Assembly: GCA_017451695.1 (NCBI GenBank)
Contig: JAFTNW010000037.1
Location: forward strand, 22,506-86,505
Direction of reading: 5' to 3'
Length of the DNA stretch: 64,000 nucleotides
From: Bacteroidaceae bacterium
GTDB lineage: Bacteria > Bacteroidota > Bacteroidia > Bacteroidales > Bacteroidaceae
Shown: piece by piece, positions 55,486 through 64,000 of the stretch
Layout of the letters: each line of letters starts with the position of its first letter
Position numbering within the stretch: the stretch's first letter is position 1
Notes under the pieces: model-generated
Databases searched by the model: none
Seen by the model: only the letters and a program-made list of their open reading frames with translations
Told to the model about the DNA's origin: nothing
Program-made: the position numbers and the translations under genes

Positions 55486-57735
55486 ATGGAAATGTCTTAT
55501 CTTTTTATCGTTGTTTTTCTGTTTGTACTTGCCATTATTGATTTGTGGGTGGGTGTGAGCAACGATGCTGTGAATTTTATCGGTTCGGCAGTGGGTTGCA
55601 AAGCCGCAAAACTGAAACATGTGATTTTTGTTGCCGCCGCCGGTGTGTTTATCGGTGCCGCTTTCAGTAATGGAATGATGGAGGTTGCCCGCAGTGGTAT
55701 ATTCAACCCTGCGGAGTTCTATTTTTCCGAGGTTATGTGCATATATCTTGCCGTTATGGTGAGCGATGTTTTTCTGCTCGACCTCTTTAACTCTCTTGGC
55801 TTGCCCACATCTACAACCGTGTCGCTGGTGTTTGAGTTGCTTGGTGCGGCATTCATAGTAGCTGTGATAAAGATGCTTGGTGGCGGTGTGGATATGGATA
55901 TTGTGAATCTGTTGAACACCGACAAGGCGTTGGTGATGATTATCTCTATATTCCTATCGGTGGCAATAGCCTTTGTGTTCGGATTGCTGGTGCAGTGGAT
56001 TGCACGCCTTATATTTACATTCCATTTTCGCAAGAATCTTGGTCGCAAGATAGGCTTGTTTGGCGGTATAGCAGTTACCTCCATTGTCTATTTTATGCTT
56101 ATAAAGGGGTTGAAGGGTACCACCATTATCCCCGATGTTGTTAAGGATTACATAGATAACAACCTGCTTGTGGTGCTTGGCGGCTCTTTTCTCTTTTTTA
56201 CTTTGCTCATGCAACTATTGCATTGGTGCAAGGTTAATGTGTTGAAGGTGGTGGTGCTCATAGGAACATTCTCATTGGCACTTGCCTTTGCCGGTAACGA
56301 CCTTGTGAACTTCATTGGTGTTACGCTTGCCGGTTTCGATTCATTTGTAACATTCTCTTTTAACAATCCCGCAGGTCTTGCTGCCGACCAATTTACAATG
56401 GAGTCGCTTGCCGGTTCTGCAAAAACTCCGGTCTATTTCCTATTTGGTGCCGGTGCCATAATGGTATTTGCTTTGGCAACAAGTAAAAAGGCTTTGAAGG
56501 TGTTGCAGACATCAATAGACCTCTCTACACAGAGTAACGAAGAGAATGAGATTTTCGGTACATCGCCCATTGCCCGTAACCTTGTGCGTACAACAACCAA
56601 AATGGCCGATTTTGTGGTGAAGAATACACCGCAAGGATTGAAAAATTGGGTTAACAAGCGTTTTGCCCCGGTAGAGGAGAGGCAGGATGTGGCATTTGAC
56701 CTTGTGCGTGCATCGGTGAATCTGGTGCTTGGCGGTTTGCTCATTGCCGTAGGTACATCGCTCAAATTGCCCCTCTCCACAACATATATCACATTTATGG
56801 TGGCCATGGGTAGCTCGCTTGCCGACCGCGCATGGGGGCGCGAGAGTGCTGTTTACCGCGTAACAGGTGTTATATCGGTTATAGGTGGTTGGTTTGTTAC
56901 AGCCGGTGCTGCCTTTATTTTGGGTGCCCTTGTGGCGGCTATAATGTACTATGGTGGTATTGTGGCAATGTATCTTATGATTGCCCTTGTGATATATCTG
57001 CTCATTCGCAGCCATATCAAATACAATAAAAAGAAGAAAGAGGAGCAGGAGGATTCTACTATGCAGGTGATGTTGCGCAGCGATGATGAGGCCGAGGTGT
57101 GGAGTGCCCTTAAAGAGCGTACCGCAAAAACTCTGTCGTCGTCGCTCGTATTCTCGGCCGACACTTACAGACGCATGTTCGAGGCCTTTGCAAAGGATTC
57201 TTTGCGCCCGCTGAAACTATCGCTCATAAAAATTGTGGAGGAGAAGGCGATGCTTAAAAAACAGCGCAGAATGGAGACACGCGGCTTGCAACGCATAGAC
57301 CAACAACTCTCTTTTGAGCGTAGCACGTGGTATCACCTGTGTACCAATAGTTGCCAGCAGATGCTTAATACACTTACCCGCATTGGTGAACCCATGAAGG
57401 AGCATGCCGATAATAGTTTCTCGCCCCTCTCAAAAAGCTATATCGAGGAGTTCTCACCCTATTGTCGCGATGTGCATAATGTGTTAATGGATATAAACGA
57501 TATGGTGGTTAGCGGCGACTATTCCAGGTCGGAAGAGGTCTCTTCCCGTGCCAAGGAGTTGAAACACTCGCTTGCCACGCTACGCAAGGTGCAGACAAGG
57601 CGTCTGCAAGGTAATACAGGCAGCTTGCGTATGGATTTTGAGTATCTTAACCTTATACAAGAGAGCCACGAGCTGCTGAGCGAGGTGCGCAATCTGTTGC
57701 GTGGCTGTAATAAATATTTTGCTCCGCAGGGTTGA
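55486..57735 (+). CDS. pit: inorganic phosphate transporter, PiT family with PhoU-like C-terminal domain (copy 1)
   Basis: A 749-residue membrane protein. The N-terminal half has the two PiT repeats: GVSNDAVNFIGSAVGCKAA and GLPTSTTVSLVFELLGAAF, and later FAGNDLVNFIGVTLAG and KLPLSTTYITFMVAMGSSLADRAWGRESA. The paired N-D-x-x-N-F and P-x-S-T-T motifs bind and move phosphate with a coupled cation. After ~residue 520 a soluble, all-helical part follows (LQRIDQQLSFERSTWYHLCT, EPMKEHADNSFSPLSKSYIEE), resembling PhoU. Such tails are thought to gate uptake or signal phosphate state. Nearest upstream element is the Pho-box-like array. Confidence 0.92.
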   Translation: MEMSYLFIVVFLFVLAIIDLWVGVSNDAVNFIGSAVGCKAAKLKHVIFVAAAGVFIGAAFSNGMMEVARSGIFNPAEFYFSEVMCIYLAVMVSDVFLLDLFNSLGLPTSTTVSLVFELLGAAFIVAVIKMLGGGVDMDIVNLLNTDKALVMIISIFLSVAIAFVFGLLVQWIARLIFTFHFRKNLGRKIGLFGGIAVTSIVYFMLIKGLKGTTIIPDVVKDYIDNNLLVVLGGSFLFFTLLMQLLHWCKVNVLKVVVLIGTFSLALAFAGNDLVNFIGVTLAGFDSFVTFSFNNPAGLAADQFTMESLAGSAKTPVYFLFGAGAIMVFALATSKKALKVLQTSIDLSTQSNEENEIFGTSPIARNLVRTTTKMADFVVKNTPQGLKNWVNKRFAPVEERQDVAFDLVRASVNLVLGGLLIAVGTSLKLPLSTTYITFMVAMGSSLADRAWGRESAVYRVTGVISVIGGWFVTAGAAFILGALVAAIMYYGGIVAMYLMIALVIYLLIRSHIKYNKKKKEEQEDSTMQVMLRSDDEAEVWSALKERTAKTLSSSLVFSADTYRRMFEAFAKDSLRPLKLSLIKIVEEKAMLKKQRRMETRGLQRIDQQLSFERSTWYHLCTNSCQQMLNTLTRIGEPMKEHADNSFSPLSKSYIEEFSPYCRDVHNVLMDINDMVVSGDYSRSEEVSSRAKELKHSLATLRKVQTRRLQGNTGSLRMDFEYLNLIQESHELLSEVRNLLRGCNKYFAPQG

Positions 57736-57767
57736 TAGTGGCATTTGTTTGTAAATTAGTTACTTAT

Positions 57768-57807
57768 AAAATTGGCAAAAGAGGTTCGATTCTCCTTTGC
57801 CAATTTT
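57768..57807 (+). terminator. intrinsic terminator after PiT copy 1, with a T-arm-like loop
   Basis: AAAATTGGCAAA (57768-57779) pairs perfectly with TTTGCCAATTTT (57796-57807), then more T residues to 57812. The enclosed AGAGGTTCGATTCTCC resembles a tRNA T-arm with its GGTTCGATTC loop. Position and T-run make a terminator the first reading. Confidence 0.85.
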
Positions 57808-57864
57808 TTTTTATCCCTGTGATTGATTTATAAAATATTTATATATTTTTGTGATAAATTAGCG

Positions 57865-57897
57865 ATGTTCCGCTTGAGACGCGGAATGTGCTTTTTT
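57865..57897 (+). promoter_or_regulatory. terminator-like hairpin in the leader of PiT copy 2
   Basis: ATGTTCCGC (57865-57873) pairs with GCGGAATGT (57881-57889), including two G-U pairs, around TTGAGAC, followed by a run of seven T. It lies between a TATTTTTG box (57844-57851) and the PiT ATG at 57940, so it would be transcribed and could terminate before the gene. An 11-codon frame starting ATG at 57865 spans it. Confidence 0.45.
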
Positions 57898-57939
57898 TGA
57901 TGCAAAAATAAAACATAATATAAATTAAAAATATCGATT

Positions 57940-60201
57940 ATGGATATTGCGTATCTGTTGGTGGTCGTTTTCATGTTCTCGCTGGCAATCCTCGATTTGA
58001 CCGTGGGCGTGAGTAACGATGCCGTAAACTTTCTCAGTTCGGCAGTCGGTAGCAAGGCTGCAAAATTAAATCATGTTCTTTTGGTGGCGGCATTGGGCGT
58101 ATTCATCGGAGCTACTTTCAGTAGCGGTATGATGGACGTGGCACGCCACGGAATTTTTGCTCCGCAGTATTTCAGTTTCAGCCAGGTGATGTGTATCTAT
58201 TTGGCGGTGGTTATCAGTGATGTGTTCTTGCTCGACCTCTTCAATTCGCTTGGTCTGCCCACATCTACCACTGTCTCCATGGTCTTCGAATTGCTTGGAG
58301 CTGCATTTATCACAGCGCTTATCAATTCAAGTGCAACCACCGTTTCGTTCATGGAGATGCTTAATACCGATAAGGCTTTGACTATCATTATATCAATATT
58401 CCTCTCGGTGGCAATAGCCTTTGTGTTCGGTCTCATTGTGCAATGGATAGCCCGTGTGATATTCACTTTCCATTATAGAAAGAACCTGTCGAGCAAGATT
58501 GGTATATTCGGTGGTATTGCCGTTACATCAATAATTTATTTCATGCTCATTAAGGGATTGAAGGGTAGTGCATTGGTTACGGAGCCTGTCAGGGCGTATA
58601 TCGATGAACATACCCTACTCATACTTTTCATAGCATTTGTGTTCTTCACAATATTCATGCAGTTGCTCCATTGGTGCAAGGTTAATGTACTTAAAGTGGT
58701 TGTGCTCATTGGTACATTCTCTTTGGCATTTGCTTTTGCCGGTAACGACCTTGTAAACTTCATAGGTGTTACCCTTGCGGGCTTTGAGTCGTTCAAGGAT
58801 TTCACTGCCAATGGTGCGGGAGTTGCGGCCGATAGCTTTATGATGAATTCGCTCAACGGCTCGGCAAAAACACCTGTCTTTTTCCTTATCGGTGCCGGTG
58901 CCGTTATGGTGTTTGCTTTGTGGACAAGCAAGAAGGCTCGCAAGGTGTTGCAAACCTCCATCAACCTGTCGAGCCAGCAGAACGACGATAGCGACATCTT
59001 CGGTACATCACCCATTGCCCGTAACCTTGTGCGTGCAACAACAAAGATGGTAGATGGTATTTCGCGTGTAACACCGCAGAGTGTGAAGGATTGGGTGAAC
59101 AGGCGTTTTGCTCCGTTGGAAGAGCGTGAGGATGTGGCGTTCGACCTTGTGCGTGCAGCCGTGAATCTTGTGCTTGCCGGTTTGCTTATCGCTCTTGGTA
59201 CATCGCTCAAACTGCCCCTCTCTACCACTTATGTTACATTTATGGTGGGTATGGGTTCTTCGTTGAGCGACCGTGCTTGGGGGCGCGAAAGCGCTGTTTA
59301 TCGTGTAACCGGCGTGGTATCAGTTGTGGGTGGCTGGTTCATTACAGCCGGTGCAGCGTTTATTCTTGCTGCATTGGTGGCTTCTATAATGAACTATGGC
59401 GGTATCCCTGCAATGTATGTGATGATAGCATTGGTAATATATCTGCTCATTCGCAGCCACATACAATATAACAAGAAGAAAGACAATGAGAAGGCCGACG
59501 AGGATATGAATATTATTCTCCGTTCCGAGGACCAGAAAGAGGTTTGGGAAAAGTTGCAGTCGCATGCTGCAAGCACTCTTACTCACTCTCTCACATTCTC
59601 GGCCGATACATATAAGCGCTTATTTGAGTCGTTTGCCAAGGATGAATTGCGCCCACTTAAATCGTCGCTTATAAAGATTGTGGAGGAGAAGGCTTATCTT
59701 AAAAAGGAGCGTCGTTCCGAAACACGCGGTATGCAACGCATAGACCAGCAGCTTGCCTTTGAACGCAGTACATGGTACCACCTGTGTACCAACAGCTGCC
59801 AGCAGATGCTCAATACTCTTACCCGTATTGGTGAGCCCATGAAAGAGCATGCCGATAACAGTTTCTCGCCCCTTTCAAAGAGTTATATCGAGGAGTTCTC
59901 ACCCTATTGCCGCGATATATATAATACGCTTAAAGATATCAATGATATTATAGCAACAGGCAAGTACGAGAGTTCATACGAGGTGTCGGAACGTGCCAAA
60001 GACCTCAAACACGCGCTTGCCAATTTGCGCAAGACACAAACAATGCGTTTGCACCAAAGCAGTGGCAGCCTGCGTATGGATTTTGTTTATCTGAATCTTA
60101 TTCAGGAGAGCCACGAGTTGCTCAGTGAGGTGCGTAACTTGTTGCGTGGTGGTAATAAGTTTTTTGCCTCATCCACGGTGAAGGTTACTCCCGCAGAATA
60201 A
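57940..60201 (+). CDS. pit: inorganic phosphate transporter, PiT family with PhoU-like C-terminal domain (copy 2)
   Basis: A 753-residue paralogue of the preceding gene, alike over the whole length and nearly identical near the PhoU-like block (QQLAFERSTWYHLCTNSCQQ). It shows the same motifs: GVSNDAVNFLSSAVGSKAA, LPTSTTVSMVFELLGAAF, AGNDLVNFIGVTLAGFE and LPLSTTYVTFMVGMGSSLSDR. The tail ends in SSTVKVTPAE, longer than copy 1. The duplication is tandem and old, since many positions and all third-codon choices differ. The two may differ in affinity or cation; copy 2 has its own leader with a terminator-like hairpin, and no Pho-box-like repeat was found ahead of it. Confidence 0.92.
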   Translation: MDIAYLLVVVFMFSLAILDLTVGVSNDAVNFLSSAVGSKAAKLNHVLLVAALGVFIGATFSSGMMDVARHGIFAPQYFSFSQVMCIYLAVVISDVFLLDLFNSLGLPTSTTVSMVFELLGAAFITALINSSATTVSFMEMLNTDKALTIIISIFLSVAIAFVFGLIVQWIARVIFTFHYRKNLSSKIGIFGGIAVTSIIYFMLIKGLKGSALVTEPVRAYIDEHTLLILFIAFVFFTIFMQLLHWCKVNVLKVVVLIGTFSLAFAFAGNDLVNFIGVTLAGFESFKDFTANGAGVAADSFMMNSLNGSAKTPVFFLIGAGAVMVFALWTSKKARKVLQTSINLSSQQNDDSDIFGTSPIARNLVRATTKMVDGISRVTPQSVKDWVNRRFAPLEEREDVAFDLVRAAVNLVLAGLLIALGTSLKLPLSTTYVTFMVGMGSSLSDRAWGRESAVYRVTGVVSVVGGWFITAGAAFILAALVASIMNYGGIPAMYVMIALVIYLLIRSHIQYNKKKDNEKADEDMNIILRSEDQKEVWEKLQSHAASTLTHSLTFSADTYKRLFESFAKDELRPLKSSLIKIVEEKAYLKKERRSETRGMQRIDQQLAFERSTWYHLCTNSCQQMLNTLTRIGEPMKEHADNSFSPLSKSYIEEFSPYCRDIYNTLKDINDIIATGKYESSYEVSERAKDLKHALANLRKTQTMRLHQSSGSLRMDFVYLNLIQESHELLSEVRNLLRGGNKFFASSTVKVTPAE

Positions 60202-60215
60202 CGAGTGATAAAAAT

Positions 60216-60276
60216 AAAAAGTGGTAGCGGCAGAAAGATTGTTGAAATCTTCTGCCGCTACCACTTTTTTTATTAA
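60216..60276 (+). terminator. intrinsic terminator after PiT copy 2
   Basis: AAAAAGTGGTAGCGGCAGAA (from 60216) pairs with TTCTGCCGCTACCACTTTTT, with a one-base bulge near the loop, followed by T residues. One of the strongest hairpins in the window. Confidence 0.85.
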
Positions 60277-60310
60277 ATTTGCCGTAAATAAACGTAAGAC
60301 AGATATAATT

Positions 60311-61144
60311 ATGAAATACATAGGTGCACATGTGTCGGCAAGCGGTGGTGTAGAGAATGCTCCGCTTAACGCAGTTGCGATAGGCGCAAATGCCTTCGCC
60401 CTTTTTACCAAGAATCAGCGTCAGTGGGTGTCGGCCCCCCTTACAGAAAAGAGTATAGCTCTTTTTAAGGAGCGTTGTGCGGCAGGTGGCTTTGATGCTC
60501 GCTACATATTGCCACACGACAGCTATCTGATAAACCTTGGCAACCCCGACGATGAGGCTATACAAAAGTCGCGTGCAGCGTTCATCGACGAGATGAAGCG
60601 CTGCGAGCAGCTTGGGTTGTCGATGCTCAATTTCCACCCAGGTAGCCACCTTAACAAGATATCGGTGGAGCAGTGCCTTGATGCCATTGCTGCAAATATA
60701 AATCTGGCCTTGTCGCTCACCAAGGGTGTTACCGCGGTTATTGAAAATACAGCGGGGCAGGGTAGCAATGTGGGTAACAAGCTCGAGGAGATACGTTATA
60801 TAATAGACCGCGTGGAGGATAAAAGTCGCGTGGGTGTGTGTATAGATACTTGCCATTTCTACTCGGCCGGCTACGATATTATAAATGATTATGAGGGCTC
60901 GTTCGCCGCACTTGATAATATCATAGGGCAAGAATATTTGCGTGCAATACATCTTAACGATACCAAAAAACCGTTGGGCTCGCGTGTCGATAGGCACGAG
61001 AGCATAGGGCTGGGATTGCTGGGCGAGGACTTCTTTAAGCGTTTTATGAAGGATTCCCGCTTCGACAATATTCCCATAATATTGGAGACTCCCGACGAGA
61101 GCCGTTGGGCCGATGAGATAAATCTGTTACGCTCATTTGAATAA
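60311..61144 (+). CDS. nfo: deoxyribonuclease IV (AP endonuclease)
   Basis: A 277-residue endonuclease IV acting at abasic sites in base-excision repair. [20 protein letters not shown] begins the protein; [10 protein letters not shown] and [17 protein letters not shown] carry zinc ligands; [38 protein letters not shown] and ILETPDE complete the three-zinc site. The ATG at 60311 gives the family start; 30 codons upstream in the frame lie in the terminator hairpin and are rejected. A TAAATTTG sequence at 60274-60281 may be its -7 box. The response regulator gene follows 6 bp later. Confidence 0.95.
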   Translation: MKYIGAHVSASGGVENAPLNAVAIGANAFALFTKNQRQWVSAPLTEKSIALFKERCAAGGFDARYILPHDSYLINLGNPDDEAIQKSRAAFIDEMKRCEQLGLSMLNFHPGSHLNKISVEQCLDAIAANINLALSLTKGVTAVIENTAGQGSNVGNKLEEIRYIIDRVEDKSRVGVCIDTCHFYSAGYDIINDYEGSFAALDNIIGQEYLRAIHLNDTKKPLGSRVDRHESIGLGLLGEDFFKRFMKDSRFDNIPIILETPDESRWADEINLLRSFE

Positions 61145-61150
61145 AACAGC

Positions 61151-61843
61151 ATGGAAAGGATTCTTGTGGTAGATGACGAGCCCGATTTGTGTGAGATACT
61201 GAAATTCAATCTCGAAAACAGCGGCTATGCGGTAGATACAGCCAACTCCGGTGAAGAGGCTCTTGCAAAGGATGTTGCTGCATATAATCTGTTCTTGCTC
61301 GATGTGATGATGGACGATATGAGCGGATTTACCCTCGCATCGTGCCTGCGCAAGATACCGCAGCTGGCAAATACCCCGATAGTATTCATTACAGCCAAGG
61401 GCGATGAGAATGATGTACTCACCGGCTTTAATGTGGGTGCCGACGATTACATCCACAAGCCATTCCGTATAAGCGAGGTGATTGCCAGGGTGAGGGCGGT
61501 GTTGCGTCGTCGCGTATCGCCTTCGTCGGTATCTCCTGTGAGCGAGCTTGTGGTGGGCAATCTGTCGCTTAATCCCGAAACCAAGCGTGCTGCCATTAAT
61601 GGCGAGGATATATCTCTCACAAAGAAAGAGTTTGAGGTGTTGCATATGCTGTTGTTGAAGCCCGGCAAGGTGTATTCCCGCGAGGAGATTCTGGCGCGGG
61701 TGTGGCCCGACGATGTCAGTGTGCTCGAACGCAGTATCGATGTCAATATGGCGCGCTTGAGAAAGAAACTCGGGCCGTATGCTTCTAATATCGTGTCGCG
61801 CAGTGGCTATGGTTATTGTTTTATTATAGACCGTAACGAATAA
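61151..61843 (+). CDS. OmpR/PhoB-type response regulator
   Basis: A 230-residue regulator. The receiver has ILVVDDEPDLCEILKFNL (acidic pair), LFLLDVMMDDMSGFTLA (phospho-acceptor Asp), IVFITAKGDENDVL (Thr) and YIHKPFRISEV (Lys). The C-terminal winged helix has ISLTKKEFEVLHMLLLKPGK, SREEILARVWPDD and SIDVNMARLRKKLG, giving direct-repeat DNA recognition. Its family (PhoB, RprY) fits the 11-bp-period repeat array upstream of the first PiT gene. The kinase gene begins 1 bp after its stop. Confidence 0.93.
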   Translation: MERILVVDDEPDLCEILKFNLENSGYAVDTANSGEEALAKDVAAYNLFLLDVMMDDMSGFTLASCLRKIPQLANTPIVFITAKGDENDVLTGFNVGADDYIHKPFRISEVIARVRAVLRRRVSPSSVSPVSELVVGNLSLNPETKRAAINGEDISLTKKEFEVLHMLLLKPGKVYSREEILARVWPDDVSVLERSIDVNMARLRKKLGPYASNIVSRSGYGYCFIIDRNE

Positions 61844-61844
61844 A

Positions 61845-63479
61845 ATGTCCTCCTCGTTTGCAAAGTTTTTCCTGCCGTTGGTGGTGCTGTTGCTGCTTTT
61901 TGTGGGCTGCTGCACCTACTATTACCACGACCGCGAGCGTCAGCTTGCCGAGCTGCACTTGCAAGAGGCTCTGCGCAATGTGAACGAGAATGTCTATGAC
62001 CTGTTGCGCATACGTGGCGAAAATAGTTACAGCGAGGATATGGCCTTGTATCTGCAACGCTATATTGCGCACTACGACAGGCGCGGCTTGCGCCTCACGC
62101 TTGTTTCGGCGGTTACCGGTAATGTACTGTATGAGTCGTCGGCATCGGCAAGCGATGCATGGATAAGCAACGAGAACCATGCGGCCCGTCCCGAGGTGAT
62201 GCAAGCCAAAGAAGATGGTGTGGGTTATGCCGTGCGCCGCCTCTCCACAGCCACAGGCGAAGAGTATTTTTATGTGGCTACTTATGACGATGCATACGAT
62301 TTTGTTGTGCGTAGTTCAATGCCATACGAGCTTGTGTATGCCCATAATACCACCAAGCATTTTGTTGTGCTTTTCGTTTCGGCTGTTTTGGTGGTGCTGC
62401 TTATTGTTATAATGTACCGTGTGGCGCGGGCAATGGGTAGCAAGGAACTTGCTACGCAAAAGTTGCTGATGCATTTGCGCATTGCACAGGAAGGGCTTGC
62501 TTTTTTCGATTCCCGCAAGCGTTTGATTTTTGCAAATTCTCTCTTTAACGAGTATGGCGATTTTATATCGGCAAAGCATTTGGCCGATACGGGCGATATT
62601 CTTTTGCAGCCCGAATTTCGCAAAATAAAACGCTTTATAGACAACGATGGATATCTGAATAACAGCAAGCGCGAAACCACCTTGTTCGATAAGGTAGAGG
62701 TTTCGGGGCGTGTGTTTTCGCTACGTTGCGTTTTGTTCAAAGACGATAGTTTCGAGATATCAATAAACGATATCTCGCGGGCCGAGGAGCAGGAACGTAT
62801 GGAAAAACAGCTCACCCAGAATGTGGCGCATGAGTTCAAAACACCTGTTTGCAGCATTCAGGGTTATTTGGAAACTATCCTTGAGAATTATCCTGCAAAT
62901 CTGTCGGCCGAGCAGATGACACACTTCTTGCAGCGCTGTTACTCGCAAAGCAATCGCCTGAACGCTTTGGTACAGGATATGCAGAATCTTAATAGTATGA
63001 GCGACCCGGTACAAAGAATAAACAGGGAGCCGGTGGATGTAACACAGATTGTTGGCAGTATTCAGCAGGAAATAGATAATAAAATTACCGAACAGGGTAT
63101 GAGCGTGCAGAATAAACTGCCTGCACAACTGTCGCTTATGGGCGATGCAGGTAAAATATACTCTATTTTCCGCAATCTTTTCGACAATGCAGTGGCCTAT
63201 GCCGGGCGAGGCTCGGTAATTACAATCAGTTGCTTCCGTAGCGATGCTGAATATTACTATTTTAGTTTCAGAGATAATGGCCCGGGTGTTTCGCCAGAGC
63301 ACCTTTCGCGTATATTCGAACGCTTTTACCGTGTAGATAAGGGGCGCAGTCGCAAACTTGGCGGCACCGGCCTTGGGCTTGCCATTGTGAAGAATGCCGT
63401 GGCTTTGCATGGCGGCACCATTTCGGCACGCGAGGCGCAAGGTGGCGGGCTTGAATTTGTATTTAAGCTACATCGATGA
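61845..63479 (+). CDS. sensor histidine kinase partner of the OmpR-type regulator
   Basis: A 544-residue kinase. An N-terminal membrane helix (FFLPLVVLLLLFVGCCTYYY) and a second (FVVLFVSAVLVVLLIVIMYRV, ~175-195) bracket a ~145-residue periplasmic sensor of unknown ligand. A PAS-like region (~205-310) precedes the HisKA domain with NVAHEFKTPVCSIQGYLE (phospho-acceptor His) and the ATPase domain with FRNLFDNAVAYAGRG (N box), FRDNGPGVSPEHLSRIFERF (G1) and GGTGLGLAIVKNAVALHGG (G2). The layout matches PhoR/RprX-type kinases. Adjacent transporters suggest phosphate sensing, which is inference. Confidence 0.93.
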   Translation: MSSSFAKFFLPLVVLLLLFVGCCTYYYHDRERQLAELHLQEALRNVNENVYDLLRIRGENSYSEDMALYLQRYIAHYDRRGLRLTLVSAVTGNVLYESSASASDAWISNENHAARPEVMQAKEDGVGYAVRRLSTATGEEYFYVATYDDAYDFVVRSSMPYELVYAHNTTKHFVVLFVSAVLVVLLIVIMYRVARAMGSKELATQKLLMHLRIAQEGLAFFDSRKRLIFANSLFNEYGDFISAKHLADTGDILLQPEFRKIKRFIDNDGYLNNSKRETTLFDKVEVSGRVFSLRCVLFKDDSFEISINDISRAEEQERMEKQLTQNVAHEFKTPVCSIQGYLETILENYPANLSAEQMTHFLQRCYSQSNRLNALVQDMQNLNSMSDPVQRINREPVDVTQIVGSIQQEIDNKITEQGMSVQNKLPAQLSLMGDAGKIYSIFRNLFDNAVAYAGRGSVITISCFRSDAEYYYFSFRDNGPGVSPEHLSRIFERFYRVDKGRSRKLGGTGLGLAIVKNAVALHGGTISAREAQGGGLEFVFKLHR

Positions 63480-64000
63480 TGTGGGTATGCTATATTTGGA
63501 ATCCATAATGGCAGTAAAATTTATAATAGGGTAGAACGCAAGCAGAATAGAGTTTATGGCACAAGTGGAAAGAATAAACATCGGTTGGATAGATATGCTT
63601 GTGTGGCTGCTGTCAAGGAATAGATTTACAAGGGTGTTGGTGGAGTAGGGGGCTTTTGTCGCAGTTTTTTATTCTTTATAGGTTACATGGACAAAAGTGG
63701 CTCACCTGCAAAAGCCGGGGGGAGTTGCTACAAAATCCTCGGTGGCCCATGAGCTATTCTTTATTTAATTTTATTTCTTTTATCTCCTTTTTGTCGCACA
63801 AAAAGGAGCAAAAAGGCCCGGCACCCGGGACGTTCGAGTCGCTCACTCCTCTGCTCGTTAATTGCTACGCAATATAACTCGTTCGTCGCTTGCTTGTCGC
63901 TGCAAGCCTATTCTGCCGTGTGCAGGGTGCTGCGGAACTCGCTCTGTGCGGCTATGTAAGAAAATTTATACCCGCACTACGCTCAAACAGTCCTCGCACA
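63480..64000. other. long non-coding stretch with a recurrent Bacteroidales intergenic sequence
   Basis: No gene can be supported in the final 521 bp. A TATATTTG box occurs at 63491-63498, and a 30-codon frame runs from ATG 63556 to TAG 63648 without recognisable family. From about 63795 to the window end one frame reads NCYAI-stop, then LVRRLLVAASLFCRVQGAAE, ELALCGYVRKFIPALRS and so on. I remember this translation as a common spurious protein in Bacteroidales genomes, arising from a dispersed sequence rather than a gene. Confidence 0.45.

Noticed and set aside
57739..57802. Functional tRNA gene between the two PiT genes
   Set aside because: Only a T-arm-like loop and acceptor-like end are present; 64 nt is too short and no D-arm or anticodon arm can be drawn.
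63556..63648. 30-codon frame after the histidine kinase gene
   Set aside because: No family, no supporting context beyond a weak -7 box upstream; too short to call.

Overview
The window is a chromosomal segment of a Bacteroidota bacterium, almost certainly order Bacteroidales. The signs are the gene families present (DUF4494, carboxynorspermidine synthase, bifunctional HisB, secreted C1 peptidases, MG2-type surface protein, PiT transporters with a PhoU-like tail), promoter boxes of the TTTG / TAnnTTTG type, and A-rich rather than Shine-Dalgarno leaders. No rRNA, CRISPR array, insertion sequence or intact tRNA gene was seen. Coding density is high and the gene content is mainly housekeeping, with a few accessory spots.

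Region by region: (1) 1-4.8 kb: end of a sensor kinase-like gene, its response regulator and a membrane protein; then, on the minus strand, a malic enzyme, a small acidic protein, a DUF4494 protein and a YggS-type PLP protein. (2) 4.8-9.5 kb: a relic of a RhuM gene, then a plus-strand run of nitroreductase, DUF2520 protein, KdsC-like phosphatase, Maf, CysK and CysE. (3) 9.5-16.8 kb: a complete histidine operon in the order hisG-D-C-B-H-A-F-IE, preceded by what reads as a classical transcription attenuator: a 19-residue leader peptide with four consecutive His codons, an antiterminator segment over its stop codon, and an intrinsic terminator. (4) 16.8-28.3 kb: a lipoprotein, a GIY-YIG protein, DnaK, carboxynorspermidine synthase, RecA, a secreted bleomycin-hydrolase-like peptidase, RecJ, RecQ and a TonB-domain protein. 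(5) 28.3-48.3 kb, mostly minus strand: a duplicated lipocalin-like protein, a GH109-like oxidoreductase, CstA, a 1284-residue MG2/Sel1 fusion, a lectin-bearing GH2 beta-galactosidase, a Ddl / membrane-anchored Mur ligase / hydrolase cassette, and a multimodular GH31 enzyme carrying both dockerin and cohesin-like modules. (6) 48.5-64 kb: MutS2, a secreted DnaJ-zinc-finger-like protein, a SIMPL protein, an AraC regulator, a porin, two tandem PiT-PhoU phosphate transporters, endonuclease IV and an OmpR-type two-component pair, ending in a long non-coding stretch.

The main functional threads are amino acid supply (cysteine and histidine, the latter with its own sensing leader), DNA repair (RecA, RecJ, RecQ, MutS2, Nfo), host-glycan breakdown (GH2, GH31, GH109) and phosphate import. 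The first PiT gene has three 7-bp repeats at 11-bp spacing just upstream, the geometry of a Pho box, and a PhoB-like regulator with its kinase is encoded nearby.
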